From JBDRGC01 sp043818215 (GTDB taxonomy: Bacteria > Chloroflexota > Anaerolineae > Anaerolineales > UBA11858), in the NCBI GenBank assembly GCA_043818215.1, contig JBDRGC010000270.1:1-41540 (forward strand): a stretch of DNA of 41,540 bases. The letters run 5' to 3'. Below are positions 15,595-24,078 of the stretch, in pieces; the first letter of the stretch is position 1; the number at the start of each line of letters is the position of its first letter. Made by a program: the position numbers and the translations under genes. The notes beneath the pieces are model-generated. The model did no database searches and was not told the DNA's origin. It was given only the letters and a program-made list of their open reading frames with translations.

Positions 15595-16260
15595 ATGAAA
15601 AAATTCGTTGCCGTGGCCGGAAATATTGGCGTAGGGAAATCCACCCTGGTGGGAATGCTCTGCCAGCGTTTGGGGTGGCAGCCTTTCTACGAACCCGAGG
15701 CCGAAAATCCATATTTGCCCGATTTCTACCGCGATATGCAGACCTGGGCTTTCCACTCCCAGATTTTCTTCCTCACTCACCGCCTGCGTGCCCACCGCAA
15801 ACTGATCGAACACCCCAACTCTGCTATTCAAGACCGCAGCGTGTACGAGGATGCCGAGGTCTTCGCCCACAATCTCTACCGCCAGGGGCAGATCAGTGAG
15901 CGGGATTACAGCACTTATCATGAACTGTACCAGGTATTGAGCGAGTTCCTGCCACCCCCTGATTTGGTGATCTATTTGCGAGCATCGGTTGATACACTGC
16001 AGCGCCGCATCCGCAACCGCGGGCGCGATTACGAAAAGGAAATCAGACCCGATTACCTGACTCAATTAAACGAACTCTACGAAGCCTGGATTGACAACTT
16101 CAGCCTCTGCCCGGTGCTGACCGTCCCCGCGGATGAATTGGATTACGTTGCCAACCCCGGGCACCTGGATTTGATCGTGCAAAAAGTGAACGCGAAGCTG
16201 ACCGGCAAAGATGAGGTCATCTTCGACCCAGAAGAGGTCGAAAATGGACGGCAGGCCTAA
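15595..16260 (+). CDS. Deoxynucleoside kinase (dGK/dAK family)
   Basis: A 221-residue enzyme that phosphorylates deoxynucleosides at the 5' position for nucleotide salvage. The P-loop is GNIGVGKST (9-17). The catalytic/sensor DRS motif is at 80-82 (QDRSVYEDAEVF), and the arginine-rich lid is RNRGRDYEKEI (140-150). Length and motifs match the bacterial deoxyadenosine/deoxyguanosine kinase group rather than thymidine kinase. AGGAGG lies about 15 nt upstream of the ATG. The gene is convergent with lysS and apparently monocistronic. Confidence 0.9.
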   Translation: MKKFVAVAGNIGVGKSTLVGMLCQRLGWQPFYEPEAENPYLPDFYRDMQTWAFHSQIFFLTHRLRAHRKLIEHPNSAIQDRSVYEDAEVFAHNLYRQGQISERDYSTYHELYQVLSEFLPPPDLVIYLRASVDTLQRRIRNRGRDYEKEIRPDYLTQLNELYEAWIDNFSLCPVLTVPADELDYVANPGHLDLIVQKVNAKLTGKDEVIFDPEEVENGRQA

Positions 16261-16304
16261 AACGACCACCAACCGCCGACCGCCGACCGCCCAAATCCTA
16301 ACCC

Positions 16305-17816
16305 CTAACCTACCCGCAAATGGGGAAACAAAATCACTTCCCTAATGTTGGGCCGGCCGGTGAGCAGCATGACCAGCCGGTCGACGCCCATGCCGAAACC
16401 GCCGTTGGGGGGCATCCCGTAACGCATGGCCCGCAGATAGTCTTCATCCAGGGGGTGGCGTTCCTCGTCGTCGGAGGCGTAATCACGCCCCATTTCCAGG
16501 AAACGGGCCTCCTGATCCAGGGGGTCGTTGAGTTCTGTAAAAGCGTTCAACATTTCCATCCCACCGATAAATCCCTCGAATCGTTCCACCGTCTGCGGGT
16601 TGCCGGGGATGCTCTTCGCCAACGGAGAAATGTCCCGCGGATAATTGTACAGAAATGTCGGCTGGATGAGATTCGGCTCCAGAAAATCACTGATCAGATT
16701 GTCGATGAGTTTGCCGCGCGTGGCCTGGGGCTTGGGTTCTAACCCTGAGGCCTTCATCGCCGCCGACAGGGATTCGACGGTGGGGTGGGCGTGGATGTCG
16801 ATGCCGGTGGCATCCATGATACCTTGCCGCAGCTCAACCCGCTGCCAGGGCGGCTCGAAGTTGATCTCGTGCCCCTGAAAGGTAACAATGCGCTTGCCAA
16901 GCACCCGGTCAGCTGCAAAGGCCAGCATCTGCTCGGTGAGTTCCATGACTTGAAGGTAATCGGCGTATGCCCAGTAGAATTCTAGTTGGGTGAACTCGGG
17001 ATTGTGCTTGAATGACACGCCCTCGTTGCGGAAATCGCGCCCGATCTCGTAGACGCGTTCGAGGCCGCCGACCAGCAGTCGTTTGAGATACAGTTCAAAG
17101 GAAATGCGCAGGTAAAGGTCCTGCTTGAGTTGATTGTGGTGGGTGATGAAAGGCTTGGCCGCCGCGCCGCCGTAAATGGGGTGCAGAATGGGAGTCTCGA
17201 CCTCGAGAAAGCCGCGTTCGTCGAGGAAATCACGCAGGGCACGCACGATGGCTGCCCGCGCCCGAAAGATGTCGCGCACCTCGGCGTTGACGGCCAGATC
17301 GGCGTAACGTTGGCGGTAGCGCGTTTCGGGGTCGGTCAGCGCGGCATGGCGCACGAGTTCGCCGTCCACGACCTCGTCTTTGGCCGCCGGGAGCGGAGTG
17401 ATGGCTTTTGCCAACATGCGGAAGGACTCCACCCGCAAAGTGACTTCGCCAGAGCGGGTACGGAACATCTCTCCGCTGGCCTGCACAAAATCGCCCAAGT
17501 CGAACTCGCGGCTGAATAGTTTGAGTTGCTCTTTGCCGATGTCATTTTCCCGGAAAAAGAGCTGCACCCGCCCCTCGCCATCTTCGATATGGGCAAAGGT
17601 GATCCTGCCCATAGAGCGCATGGCGCGCAGACGCCCGACCAACGTAGCAGCTACCGGTTCTTCCTGCCCGGCGGCCTCGGCCTGCTCGAAAGCACGGATC
17701 GCATCGATGCTAAAGTGCGTCCGCTCGGCGCGGGTAGGATACGGCTCTATGCCTTCAGCTCGCAACGTTTCCGCTTTCTCCAGTCGAACTTTTTCCAGGC
17801 TTGTGTATTCTGCCAT
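16305..17816 (-). CDS. lysS: Lysyl-tRNA synthetase, class II
   Basis: A 503-residue class IIb synthetase that charges tRNA(Lys). The N-terminal OB-fold anticodon-binding domain covers about 55-160 (VAATLVGRLRAMRSMGRITF). The catalytic core contains motif 1 around FLDERGFLEVETPIL (196-210), motif 2 around FRNEGVSFKHNPEFTQLEFY (near 260), and motif 3 GGFGMGVDRLVMLL (472-485). The usual C-terminal HLR tail is present. Length is normal. The ATG at 17816 keeps the helical extension MAEYTSLEKVRLEKAETL seen in family members. Confidence 0.97.
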   Translation of the reverse strand: MAEYTSLEKVRLEKAETLRAEGIEPYPTRAERTHFSIDAIRAFEQAEAAGQEEPVAATLVGRLRAMRSMGRITFAHIEDGEGRVQLFFRENDIGKEQLKLFSREFDLGDFVQASGEMFRTRSGEVTLRVESFRMLAKAITPLPAAKDEVVDGELVRHAALTDPETRYRQRYADLAVNAEVRDIFRARAAIVRALRDFLDERGFLEVETPILHPIYGGAAAKPFITHHNQLKQDLYLRISFELYLKRLLVGGLERVYEIGRDFRNEGVSFKHNPEFTQLEFYWAYADYLQVMELTEQMLAFAADRVLGKRIVTFQGHEINFEPPWQRVELRQGIMDATGIDIHAHPTVESLSAAMKASGLEPKPQATRGKLIDNLISDFLEPNLIQPTFLYNYPRDISPLAKSIPGNPQTVERFEGFIGGMEMLNAFTELNDPLDQEARFLEMGRDYASDDEERHPLDEDYLRAMRYGMPPNGGFGMGVDRLVMLLTGRPNIREVILFPHLRVG

Positions 17817-17837
17817 GTTAGTGTTCCTTTCCTGTGT

Positions 17838-17999
17838 AATTGGGATTAGGGATTAGGGATTAGGGGCTAGGGACTAGGGACTAGGGATCAATAAATCAGT
17901 TCCTGATCCCTAATCCCTGGTTCCTGATCCCTAATCCCTGATCCCTAGTCCCTGATCCCTGGTTCCTAATCCCTGATCCCTAGTCCCTGATCCCTAGCC
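17838..17999. repeat. GGGATTA / TCCCTAATCC heptamer array with inverted halves
   Basis: GGGATTA and GGGACTA units (17838-17890) are followed by the complementary TCCCTAA, TCCCTGG and TCCTGAT units (17900-17999). The stretch can form one long imperfect hairpin. The right end of the array overlaps the stop codon of the recQ gene on the minus strand. Confidence 0.8.
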
Positions 18000-20882
18000 C
18001 TTTGTTGTCACCTGACAAATCAACCGCCAGAGATGGAGTTGATCGAAAGATACCGCCTCACCCAAAGCATCGAAAACCGGCCTGAGATAGTCAGTGCCGC
18101 ATTCGTCGAAAGCTGCCAGCACGCGCAGCTCTTCTTCGGGTGATAACTGGCTGGCTTTCTTTAACCCATCTAATGGCAAGGGACACCCAGCCTCGAAAGC
18201 CTTCTTTAGGTGATTGAGGATCGTGCTCTGCGTGAAGCCCATGTCAGCGGCGATGGCGGAAATGGATTCCCCGGCCTGGAAGTGCTCCCAAATGTAATCT
18301 GTGCGTTTTTGTCCGGTGCGGGAGGCGCGTTTGGCGATGGGCTGCGGAGATTTCTGAAGGGGTTGCAAATCATTCGCGTCGCAATATGCCTGGATAATGG
18401 GCAAGAAAACTGGGCCGTATTCTTCGACCTTGCGCTGCCCCACCCCATAGATTTGCGTCAATTCCGCAGGCGTGCGCGGGAAGTAGGTGGACATCTCGAT
18501 CAGGGCGCGGTCGTGGAAAATCACGTAGGGCGGCAGTTCCCGTTCGCTGGCCAGGCGGGAGCGCAGGGAGCGCAGCTGCTCGAATAAGCCCTGGTCGTAA
18601 TCCCGGGCTTCGGGGGCAGACACTGTTCTGAAGATGCCCGGCAGTGTGCCCCAAACTTCTTTGCCTTGCAGAACGGCTTTGCCAGCCGTGGTCACTTTCA
18701 GGCTGCCGTGTGGTTTGGTGCGTTCCAGCAGCCCCATGCGGATGAACTGCCCGGCGATATGCCGCCAATACTCTTGGGTGTAAGTTTGCCCAACTCCATG
18801 GGATGGCAACTGGTCGTGCTTGAACTTCAGCACCTTTTTGGCACGCGAGCCGCGCAGCACGTCGATCAGATGCGCCGCGCCGAAGATTTCGCCGGTCTCT
18901 TGGGCACAGGTGATGAGCTGGCGGGCGGGCGTAGTCAACTCCACTTTGGCGGAATCCCCTTCAATGCCAGCCTGAGCATCCTTTTCGGGGGTCAGAGAAT
19001 CTGCCGGGCGGGCGGTCAAACAATTGTCACAGGCCTTACAATCATCCGAGTGATATTTCTCCCCAAAATAGACCAGCAGCGGTTTGCGGCGGCAGGTTTG
19101 GGTATCCAGAAAATCGAGCAGAGCTTCCAGGCGCATTTCGGAGCCGCGGCGCAGTTTGGGCGGTTCCTGGCCGATAAAATAGCGAATGGTGGCGATATCG
19201 CCGTAGGAGTAGAGCACCAGACAGTCAGCGCGCAGGCCGTCACGCCCGGAGCGCCCGATTTGCTGGTAGTAGCTCTCGATGTTTTTGGGCAGATCGTAAT
19301 GCAGGATGAAGCGCACGTTAGATTTGTTGATGCCCATGCCGAAAGCGATGGTCGCCACCATTATTAGGCCATCTTCATAGCGGAAGCGGTGTTGGTGGGC
19401 GCGTCGAGCGGCGTCATCCATCCCGGCGTGATAGGAAAGTACCGGGTAGCCGGAGGCTCCGAGTTGGACGGTGAGGTTGTCCACCTGGTCACGGGTGGCG
19501 CAGTAGATGATGCCGGCCTGCTCGCGGTGGGCGTCGAGGAAAGCGCGTGTCTGAGCTACCCCAGCGACTTTATCAGCTACCGATAAAAACAGGTTCTCCC
19601 GGTCGAAGCTGCTGACGAACTCGTTGGCGTCCGTGATCCTCAGCGAATCCTTGATATCCTGGCGCACGCGGCGGGTGGCTGTCGCTGTGACCGCCAGCGT
19701 GACCGCCTCAGGTAATCGGGCGCGCAGTCCGGCAAGCTGGCGGTATTCGGGCCGGAAATCGTGCCCCCACTCCGAAATGCAGTGGGCCTCGTCAATCACC
19801 AGGCAATCCACCGGGCAGCTCTCCAGCAGCAGGATCGTCTCCGGGCGCAGCAGAGTTTCGGGGGCTGCGTAGAGCAGCTTGACTTTCCCCGACCGGATGC
19901 GCGCCACGGTTTCCTGGTATTCGGTATAGCTGAGCGTGCTGTTCAGATAAACTGCCGGGATGCCCCACTCCTTGAGTTCCAGCACCTGGTCTTCCATCAA
20001 CGAAATCAGCGGCGAGACCACCACGGTCAGCCCCGGGAACAGGGTGGCGGGCAGTTGGTAGCAGAGCGATTTGCCGCTCCCGGTGGGCATGACAGCCAGT
20101 GTATCCTGCTTGCGGAGCACATTTTCGATGATTGGCTGTTGCGGCGGATGGAATTGGGAATAGCCGAAAACTTGCTGGAGGACGCGCTGAATTTCAGGGA
20201 TTTGCCCCTCATGGGTTTCTTTCTGCACCCGATCAGGGATGCTCGAATCCGGCTTGGGGGGTGATTCCGTTGAAAACCAGCCGGAGAGTTGCACATAGCA
20301 GCGGTACTCCCCCTCGGTCATCTCCTCGGGCCGCCACCAATGCGCCAGCGAGACTCGCAAGAGTGCCCCCGCCGGGATTTCGGGTATCGGTTCCTGGTAG
20401 CCGGTAAAGGTCAGTGTGCAGCCACCCTCGGCGGTGGGATAGCGGTAGCGGATACGCTTGTGGTCATCATCGCGCTGCAATGCTTTATCGGGCCGCCAGA
20501 ACATCGTGCTCCGGCTGGGAATCCCGGTTCTTTCAGCGATGAACAGCGACCCGACGTTGGTGGTTTGCGCCAGCCCCTCGAGGATCGCTTCTACTCCGCC
20601 GGCAACGGGTGGCATCTGCTGCTCGATGAATTCTTCGATCTGCATGATCGGCCCCAGACGGTGTTTGCTGGTGACGATCACATTCTCGACATGCGGCGGG
20701 ATAATCTCCGGGTCGGGGCGCGTTTCGATCTTCCAGACTTCGCCCACCTGGTATTCCTGATTGAAATGATCGTTAGTGGCGCGGTCCGCGGCGATCAGTC
20801 GCAGCGAGCGGCCATCGAAGGTCAATCCTCCAATGCAAGCCCCGCTCCCCATACGAGTTTTGGCAACAATGACGACTTTCAT
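17994..20882 (-). CDS. recQ: RecQ-family ATP-dependent DNA helicase with extra N-terminal domain
   Basis: A 962-residue 3'-5' helicase for recombination and fork repair. Residues 1-205 form an extra domain (MKVVIVAKTRMGSGACIGGL onward), possibly a dual-OB nucleic-acid-binding module. The helicase core has MPTGSGKS (265-272), DEAH (364-367) and QIGRSGRDG (541-549). The RecQ zinc site is C597, C615, C618 and C621. The RQC winged helix covers about 650-750 and the HRDC about 765-835. The C-terminal region 860-962 carries an HTH (FQAGESISAIAADMGFTQST) like the HTH_40 domain. It is longer than E. coli RecQ (about 610 aa) because of both extensions. Its stop codon lies within the neighbouring heptamer array. 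Confidence 0.92.
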   Translation of the reverse strand: MKVVIVAKTRMGSGACIGGLTFDGRSLRLIAADRATNDHFNQEYQVGEVWKIETRPDPEIIPPHVENVIVTSKHRLGPIMQIEEFIEQQMPPVAGGVEAILEGLAQTTNVGSLFIAERTGIPSRSTMFWRPDKALQRDDDHKRIRYRYPTAEGGCTLTFTGYQEPIPEIPAGALLRVSLAHWWRPEEMTEGEYRCYVQLSGWFSTESPPKPDSSIPDRVQKETHEGQIPEIQRVLQQVFGYSQFHPPQQPIIENVLRKQDTLAVMPTGSGKSLCYQLPATLFPGLTVVVSPLISLMEDQVLELKEWGIPAVYLNSTLSYTEYQETVARIRSGKVKLLYAAPETLLRPETILLLESCPVDCLVIDEAHCISEWGHDFRPEYRQLAGLRARLPEAVTLAVTATATRRVRQDIKDSLRITDANEFVSSFDRENLFLSVADKVAGVAQTRAFLDAHREQAGIIYCATRDQVDNLTVQLGASGYPVLSYHAGMDDAARRAHQHRFRYEDGLIMVATIAFGMGINKSNVRFILHYDLPKNIESYYQQIGRSGRDGLRADCLVLYSYGDIATIRYFIGQEPPKLRRGSEMRLEALLDFLDTQTCRRKPLLVYFGEKYHSDDCKACDNCLTARPADSLTPEKDAQAGIEGDSAKVELTTPARQLITCAQETGEIFGAAHLIDVLRGSRAKKVLKFKHDQLPSHGVGQTYTQEYWRHIAGQFIRMGLLERTKPHGSLKVTTAGKAVLQGKEVWGTLPGIFRTVSAPEARDYDQGLFEQLRSLRSRLASERELPPYVIFHDRALIEMSTYFPRTPAELTQIYGVGQRKVEEYGPVFLPIIQAYCDANDLQPLQKSPQPIAKRASRTGQKRTDYIWEHFQAGESISAIAADMGFTQSTILNHLKKAFEAGCPLPLDGLKKASQLSPEEELRVLAAFDECGTDYLRPVFDALGEAVSFDQLHLWRLICQVTTKG

Positions 20883-20905
20883 TTCATCCTTCCGGGGGAT
20901 TTAGG

Positions 20906-20933
20906 CCTGCCAGGTTTCCGAAAACCTGGCAGG
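20906..20933. terminator. CCTGCCAGGTTT hairpin between the toxin-antitoxin operon and recQ
   Basis: CCTGCCAGGTTT (20906-20917) and AAACCTGGCAGG (20922-20933) form a 12-bp stem with a 4-nt loop, 13 bp after the toxin stop codon on the minus strand. It could stop transcription before recQ. It also looks like a widespread interspersed palindrome, and it has no U-tract. Confidence 0.5.
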
Positions 20934-20945
20934 TCAGGTGAGTTC

Positions 20946-21218
20946 TTACCTGAATAGATCCGCATGTGTGCCTGTCCGAATCAACACCAGTTCAGCCTCA
21001 GTAGCCTCGTAAATGAGCAGCCAATCTGGTTCGATATTACACTCCCGGGTTCCTTTATATTGACCTACCAGCCGATGATCCCGGTACCTGGTTTCCAGCG
21101 TTTCTCCAGTTGCCAGTTTTCGAATGATTTCTTTGAAAATCGAGAAATCTACCCCGCGCCTTCCCATCCGCTTGACGTCTTTTCTAAATTGGGATGTGCG
21201 CTGGATGGTTTTCATCAA
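20946..21218 (-). CDS. YafQ/RelE-family mRNA interferase toxin
   Basis: A 90-residue protein with the YafQ-type RelE fold. The conserved core HRLVGQYKGTRECNIEPDWL (48-67) followed by LIYEATEAELVLIRTGTHADLF fits the group whose catalytic residues include the His of the GTHADLF end. Family members cut mRNA at codons in the ribosomal A site. The start overlaps the antitoxin stop by four bases (ATGA), so translation is coupled. The basic N-terminal FRKDVKRMGRRG fits RNA binding. Confidence 0.9.
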   Translation of the reverse strand: MMKTIQRTSQFRKDVKRMGRRGVDFSIFKEIIRKLATGETLETRYRDHRLVGQYKGTRECNIEPDWLLIYEATEAELVLIRTGTHADLFR

Positions 21219-21475
21219 GTCCCGAGATCGTCAAAGAGGTCTTCTATCGTGTTGAAGTCTTCAAGATCATAACGAGACTTGGCTTCTCCCAAGGCTCCTA
21301 AAGTGACATCGTTGGGGATTTTGACGATAAAGGGTAAGCCCCGTTGCAGTTCCACTTGTTTATAAAACATCGTAATCGCCTGCGTAGCCGTCAACCCTAG
21401 CTCTCTGAAAACCTGTTCAGCGCTGTTTTTTAGCTCTGGGGTAATTCTTGCCGAAATGACAGATGTTTTAGCCAT
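21215..21475 (-). CDS. DinJ/RelB-family antitoxin
   Basis: An 86-residue ribbon-helix-helix protein. The N-terminal strand TSVISARITPELKNSAEQVF and following LGLTATQAITMFYKQV (26-41) match the RelB/DinJ family, which binds its own promoter and neutralises the YafQ-like toxin. It precedes the toxin in a two-gene operon with a 4-bp overlap. GGAG lies near 21480 on the minus strand, a suitable distance from the ATG. Autoregulation is expected from the family. No operator was pinned down. Confidence 0.9.
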   Translation of the reverse strand: MAKTSVISARITPELKNSAEQVFRELGLTATQAITMFYKQVELQRGLPFIVKIPNDVTLGALGEAKSRYDLEDFNTIEDLFDDLGT

Positions 21476-21563
21476 TGGAGACTCCTTTCCGTAAAAAATG
21501 TACTGCCACTGTCAACACAGTGTAACATATTATCCAGACAGGACAAATAACTATTCAGGCAAC

Positions 21564-22064
21564 TTATGAACCCGGCAACTCAGGCAGCAGATGTTCGACT
21601 TCCACCCCGTCAATCAGGCGCAGCCGCTCCGCCACCAGCGACCGATGGCAGGCCGCCGGTTCACGCTCGACGCAGAACAGTGCCACCACGCTTGTTTCTT
21701 CCGGCAGATCATCTACAAAAGTTTGCGGATCGAAACCGGCGAGCACATCTTCTTGATATGCGGCAATGAAACCCGGGCTGAGGGTGCTGCGCTTGCGTTT
21801 GGCAACTTTCTCCGTTTTATCGGCATCTTTTTGATGCTCGCGAATTTCGGGCATGGGGGCTAGATCGCGGTGATGAATATATTCGATCCCTAAAGATTCC
21901 AGGCGGGCTTGCAGGCGTTTGTGATTGGCAAAAGCATACTTCGCTCCGCGCACCCCGCGCCGCCAGCGGATATCGCATAAAACCTGCACCCCGGCGGTTT
22001 GCAAGGCCTCGAAAAAGGTTTCTTCCGTGAAGCCATAAACCCCAATTGTTAGTATTTTTGTCAC
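21564..22064 (-). CDS. DUF488 family protein (first of two)
   Basis: A DUF488 protein. It begins TKILTIGVYGFTEETFFEAL, includes LCDIRWRRGVRGAKYAFANH, and ends with the family signature VALFCVEREPAACHRSLVAE, where a Cys and a Cys-His-Arg-Ser group form a putative active or metal site. No enzymatic activity is established for the family. The GTG start at 22064 is preferred because AAGGAG lies 10 nt before it. An ATG at 22088 would place that ribosome site inside the coding region. It is about 140 bp downstream of a second DUF488 gene in the same direction. Confidence 0.8.
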   Translation of the reverse strand: MTKILTIGVYGFTEETFFEALQTAGVQVLCDIRWRRGVRGAKYAFANHKRLQARLESLGIEYIHHRDLAPMPEIREHQKDADKTEKVAKRKRSTLSPGFIAAYQEDVLAGFDPQTFVDDLPEETSVVALFCVEREPAACHRSLVAERLRLIDGVEVEHLLPELPGS

Positions 22065-22099
22065 CTTGAAACTTCTCCTTTTTGGCATATGGATTGGAA

Positions 22100-22178
22100 G
22101 GTAAACAGGGTAAACAGGGTAAACAAAGTAAACAGGGTAAACAAGGTAATCAGGGTAAACAAGGTAAACAGGGTATCA
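22100..22178 (+). repeat. GTAAACAGG array
   Basis: About nine imperfect copies of GTAAACAGG or GTAAACAAG lie between the two DUF488 genes. The reverse complement of this motif forms the array at 1-75. Confidence 0.85.
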
Positions 22179-22228
22179 GATTTGCAGATTTGCATATCTT
22201 GTCTACCTGTATACCATGTATACCCTGC

Positions 22229-22789
22229 CTACCCCGCCCCATCCCGATAACGTCTCCTCGAAGTAAATGTAAAAAAATCGTCCCCAAACAAGCTGGGCTG
22301 CCCCTTGGTTATACGTAGCAGTACATCCTTCTGCGAAATCACAACATCTTTCTCGTCGATATGCCGCACTTCGATCCCATCGGCTGTGAGCGTCTGCCCG
22401 ATCAATTTGCTGCGGTGGCAGTTTTCGGGCTTGCCCTCGCTGCACATCAAAACCACGCGTTGTCCCTGTCGGCTGGCCTTTTGCAAACGCTCGATTCCTT
22501 CCCGGTAAAAAGGTTGTTGTGCGACTTTCTCATAATCTACTTTGCCATCGGTATAGCAACCGTTATCATCCGGCTGTCCGCCCAACGAATCGCCTATAAA
22601 GAGATAGCGAATCCCATTGGCCTCCAGAAAAGTTTGCAAGGCATTCTTCGAGAACTCTGGTTTGTAGCTTGAATATGGGCTGGTGCGCACATCCAGCAAA
22701 TATCGAATTTTATTGGCTTGTAACACAGCAAGGAGAGTTTCCAAATCCCGCGCCCCGTATCCAATGGTGTAAATGGGGATATTTGCCAT
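22229..22789 (-). CDS. DUF488 family protein (second of two)
   Basis: A 186-residue protein starting MANIPIYTIGYGARDLETLL, with LLDVRTSPYSSYKPEFSKNA and the family's VVLMCSEGKPENCHRSKLIG motif near residue 130. It is clearly more typical of DUF488 than its neighbour. The ATG at 22789 was chosen because GGAGA stands just before it and the family begins at this IYTIGY strand. The frame remains open upstream to 22903 without family similarity. No function is known. Family members often sit near repair or toxin-antitoxin genes, as here. Confidence 0.85.
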   Translation of the reverse strand: MANIPIYTIGYGARDLETLLAVLQANKIRYLLDVRTSPYSSYKPEFSKNALQTFLEANGIRYLFIGDSLGGQPDDNGCYTDGKVDYEKVAQQPFYREGIERLQKASRQGQRVVLMCSEGKPENCHRSKLIGQTLTADGIEVRHIDEKDVVISQKDVLLRITKGQPSLFGDDFFTFTSRRRYRDGAG

Positions 22790-22921
22790 ACTCATTCTCC
22801 CAACTCCCAGCGCGCCAGTACGCGGGCCACTGCTCCGGCCACCTGCGCCCGCGCTTCCCAGCGAAGGTGCGATTCGGAAAATCGCATTACAATTAGTGCT
22901 CATGGACTTCCGCCCACGTGT

Positions 22922-23019
22922 TCCAGGAACCAGGAACCAGGAACCAGTGGATCAGGAAACCAGTTCATCCTGATCCACTTGACCCCTAACCCCTAACCCC
23001 TAGCCCCTAACCCCTGCTC
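22922..23019. repeat. CCAGGAA and CCCCTAAC arrays
   Basis: Heptamers CCAGGAA (22922-22946) and octamers resembling CCCCTAAC or CCCCTAGC (22981-23015) are separated by unrelated bases. The second set is a telomere-like variant of the GGGATTA family seen elsewhere. Confidence 0.7.
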
Positions 23020-23032
23020 TACCGATTTTCAA

Positions 23033-23070
23033 CAAAAATGCCCCGCGCAAGTCTACTCGCGCGGGGCATT
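23033..23070 (-). terminator. Rho-independent terminator of greA
   Basis: On the minus strand, ATGCCCCGCGC (23069-23059) pairs with GCGCGGGGCAT (23048-23038) around a 10-nt loop and is followed by TTTTTGTTG. The 11-bp GC-rich stem with a T-run, 19 bp past the greA stop codon, is a textbook intrinsic terminator. Confidence 0.9.
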
Positions 23071-23088
23071 ATCGGTCAAGCCCCAGGT

Positions 23089-23556
23089 TCACTTCACCTT
23101 TAAAATCCTAACCGCGAATTCTCCATCGGGCGCTTTCACAGTAACATCATCGCCCGCACAGTGCCCCATCAGTGCTTTACCAAACGGTGATTCGTTGGAT
23201 ATCTTTCCATCCAGAGGATCTGCTTCGACCGCGCCGACTATGGTATATATTTCGGGTTCAGTTCCATCTTCCTGAACAGTGACCTCGGCGCCAACTTTAA
23301 CGACCTCGTTTTTACCATTTTTTTCGATTATCTCGACATTCGCCAGAATAGTTTCCAACTCTCGGATGCGCCCTTCCACAAATGCCTGCTCGTTTCGGGC
23401 GGCATCACATTCGGCATCGGCATCAATGCCCGCATCGCCATCGGCAAGCGCCTCGCGCAAGCGGCCCGCGACTTCTTGGCGCCGAACCGTGCGGAGGTGA
23501 TCGAATTCTTTCTGAAGCTTATCATATCCTTCTTGGGTCAGATAGGAGGTTGCCAT
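23089..23556 (-). CDS. greA: GreA/GreB-family transcription elongation factor with altered tip
   Basis: A 155-residue Gre factor: an N-terminal coiled coil (1-75) enters the RNA polymerase secondary channel, and a C-terminal FKBP-like domain (80-155) ends GEFAVRILKVK. Gre factors stimulate cleavage of backtracked RNA. The coiled-coil tip normally reads GD-x-x-E-N-A-E-Y. Here it reads GDAGIDADAEC (40-50). D41 is kept, but two residues are inserted, the catalytic Glu position is Ala or Asp depending on alignment, and Tyr becomes Cys. The flanking EQAFVEGRIRELE is normal. The frame is open upstream to 23727, but the family begins at ATG 23556. Cleavage activity is therefore uncertain. Confidence 0.88.
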   Translation of the reverse strand: MATSYLTQEGYDKLQKEFDHLRTVRRQEVAGRLREALADGDAGIDADAECDAARNEQAFVEGRIRELETILANVEIIEKNGKNEVVKVGAEVTVQEDGTEPEIYTIVGAVEADPLDGKISNESPFGKALMGHCAGDDVTVKAPDGEFAVRILKVK

Positions 23557-23774
23557 TATTTTCACTATATGCTGATTAGGTATCAGGTGCGACGCACTGC
23601 CAGAAAATGAATTCCACCTGATCTGTAGAAAAGTCTGTGATAAAGAACGAGCGGCATCTTGCAAGGCTTTACGCCTCACATATCCGCCGCGGACGGGCAT
23701 TGTAGCACAGATTTTACCCAAATGCAATACCCAATTAGGAACACATGTTCTACTTATTTCAAGCTCACACCCGG

Positions 23775-24035
23775 CCCATTCGTTACCGCTCGTTACTCGC
23801 CAACTCGCCGACCCGCCAACTCGCTACTCCTTTGCCCAGATATCAGACAATCCGTCCATTCCGGCATTCGCGCTCTGCTCTCTCGGCAGTCAGGATAGCA
23901 CGGATTTACGGAATGGGCCGATAAGTACCCGCTGACAGTTGTCATCCGCTGACTTGCCGACTCGCTTATTCGCTGATTCGCTGACTCGCCGACTCGCTGA
24001 CTCGCCGACTCGCTGACTCGCTTACTCGCCACTTG
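23775..24035. repeat. ACTCGCC / GACTCGCT array blocks
   Basis: Octamer units GACTCGCT, GACTCGCC and TTACTCGC form two blocks (about 23780-23830 and 23940-24030) separated by about 100 bp without visible structure. No gene was recognised between greA and the Thr/Pro-rich protein. Confidence 0.8.
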
Positions 24036-24078
24036 CTTCTCTCGCTGGCTGGTGTTATCATCTGCTCAAGATAACGCC

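Noticed and set aside
23557..23727. N-terminal extension of GreA
   Set aside because: Gre factors begin at the coiled coil. The upstream part has no family similarity, and the ATG at 23556 gives the standard length.
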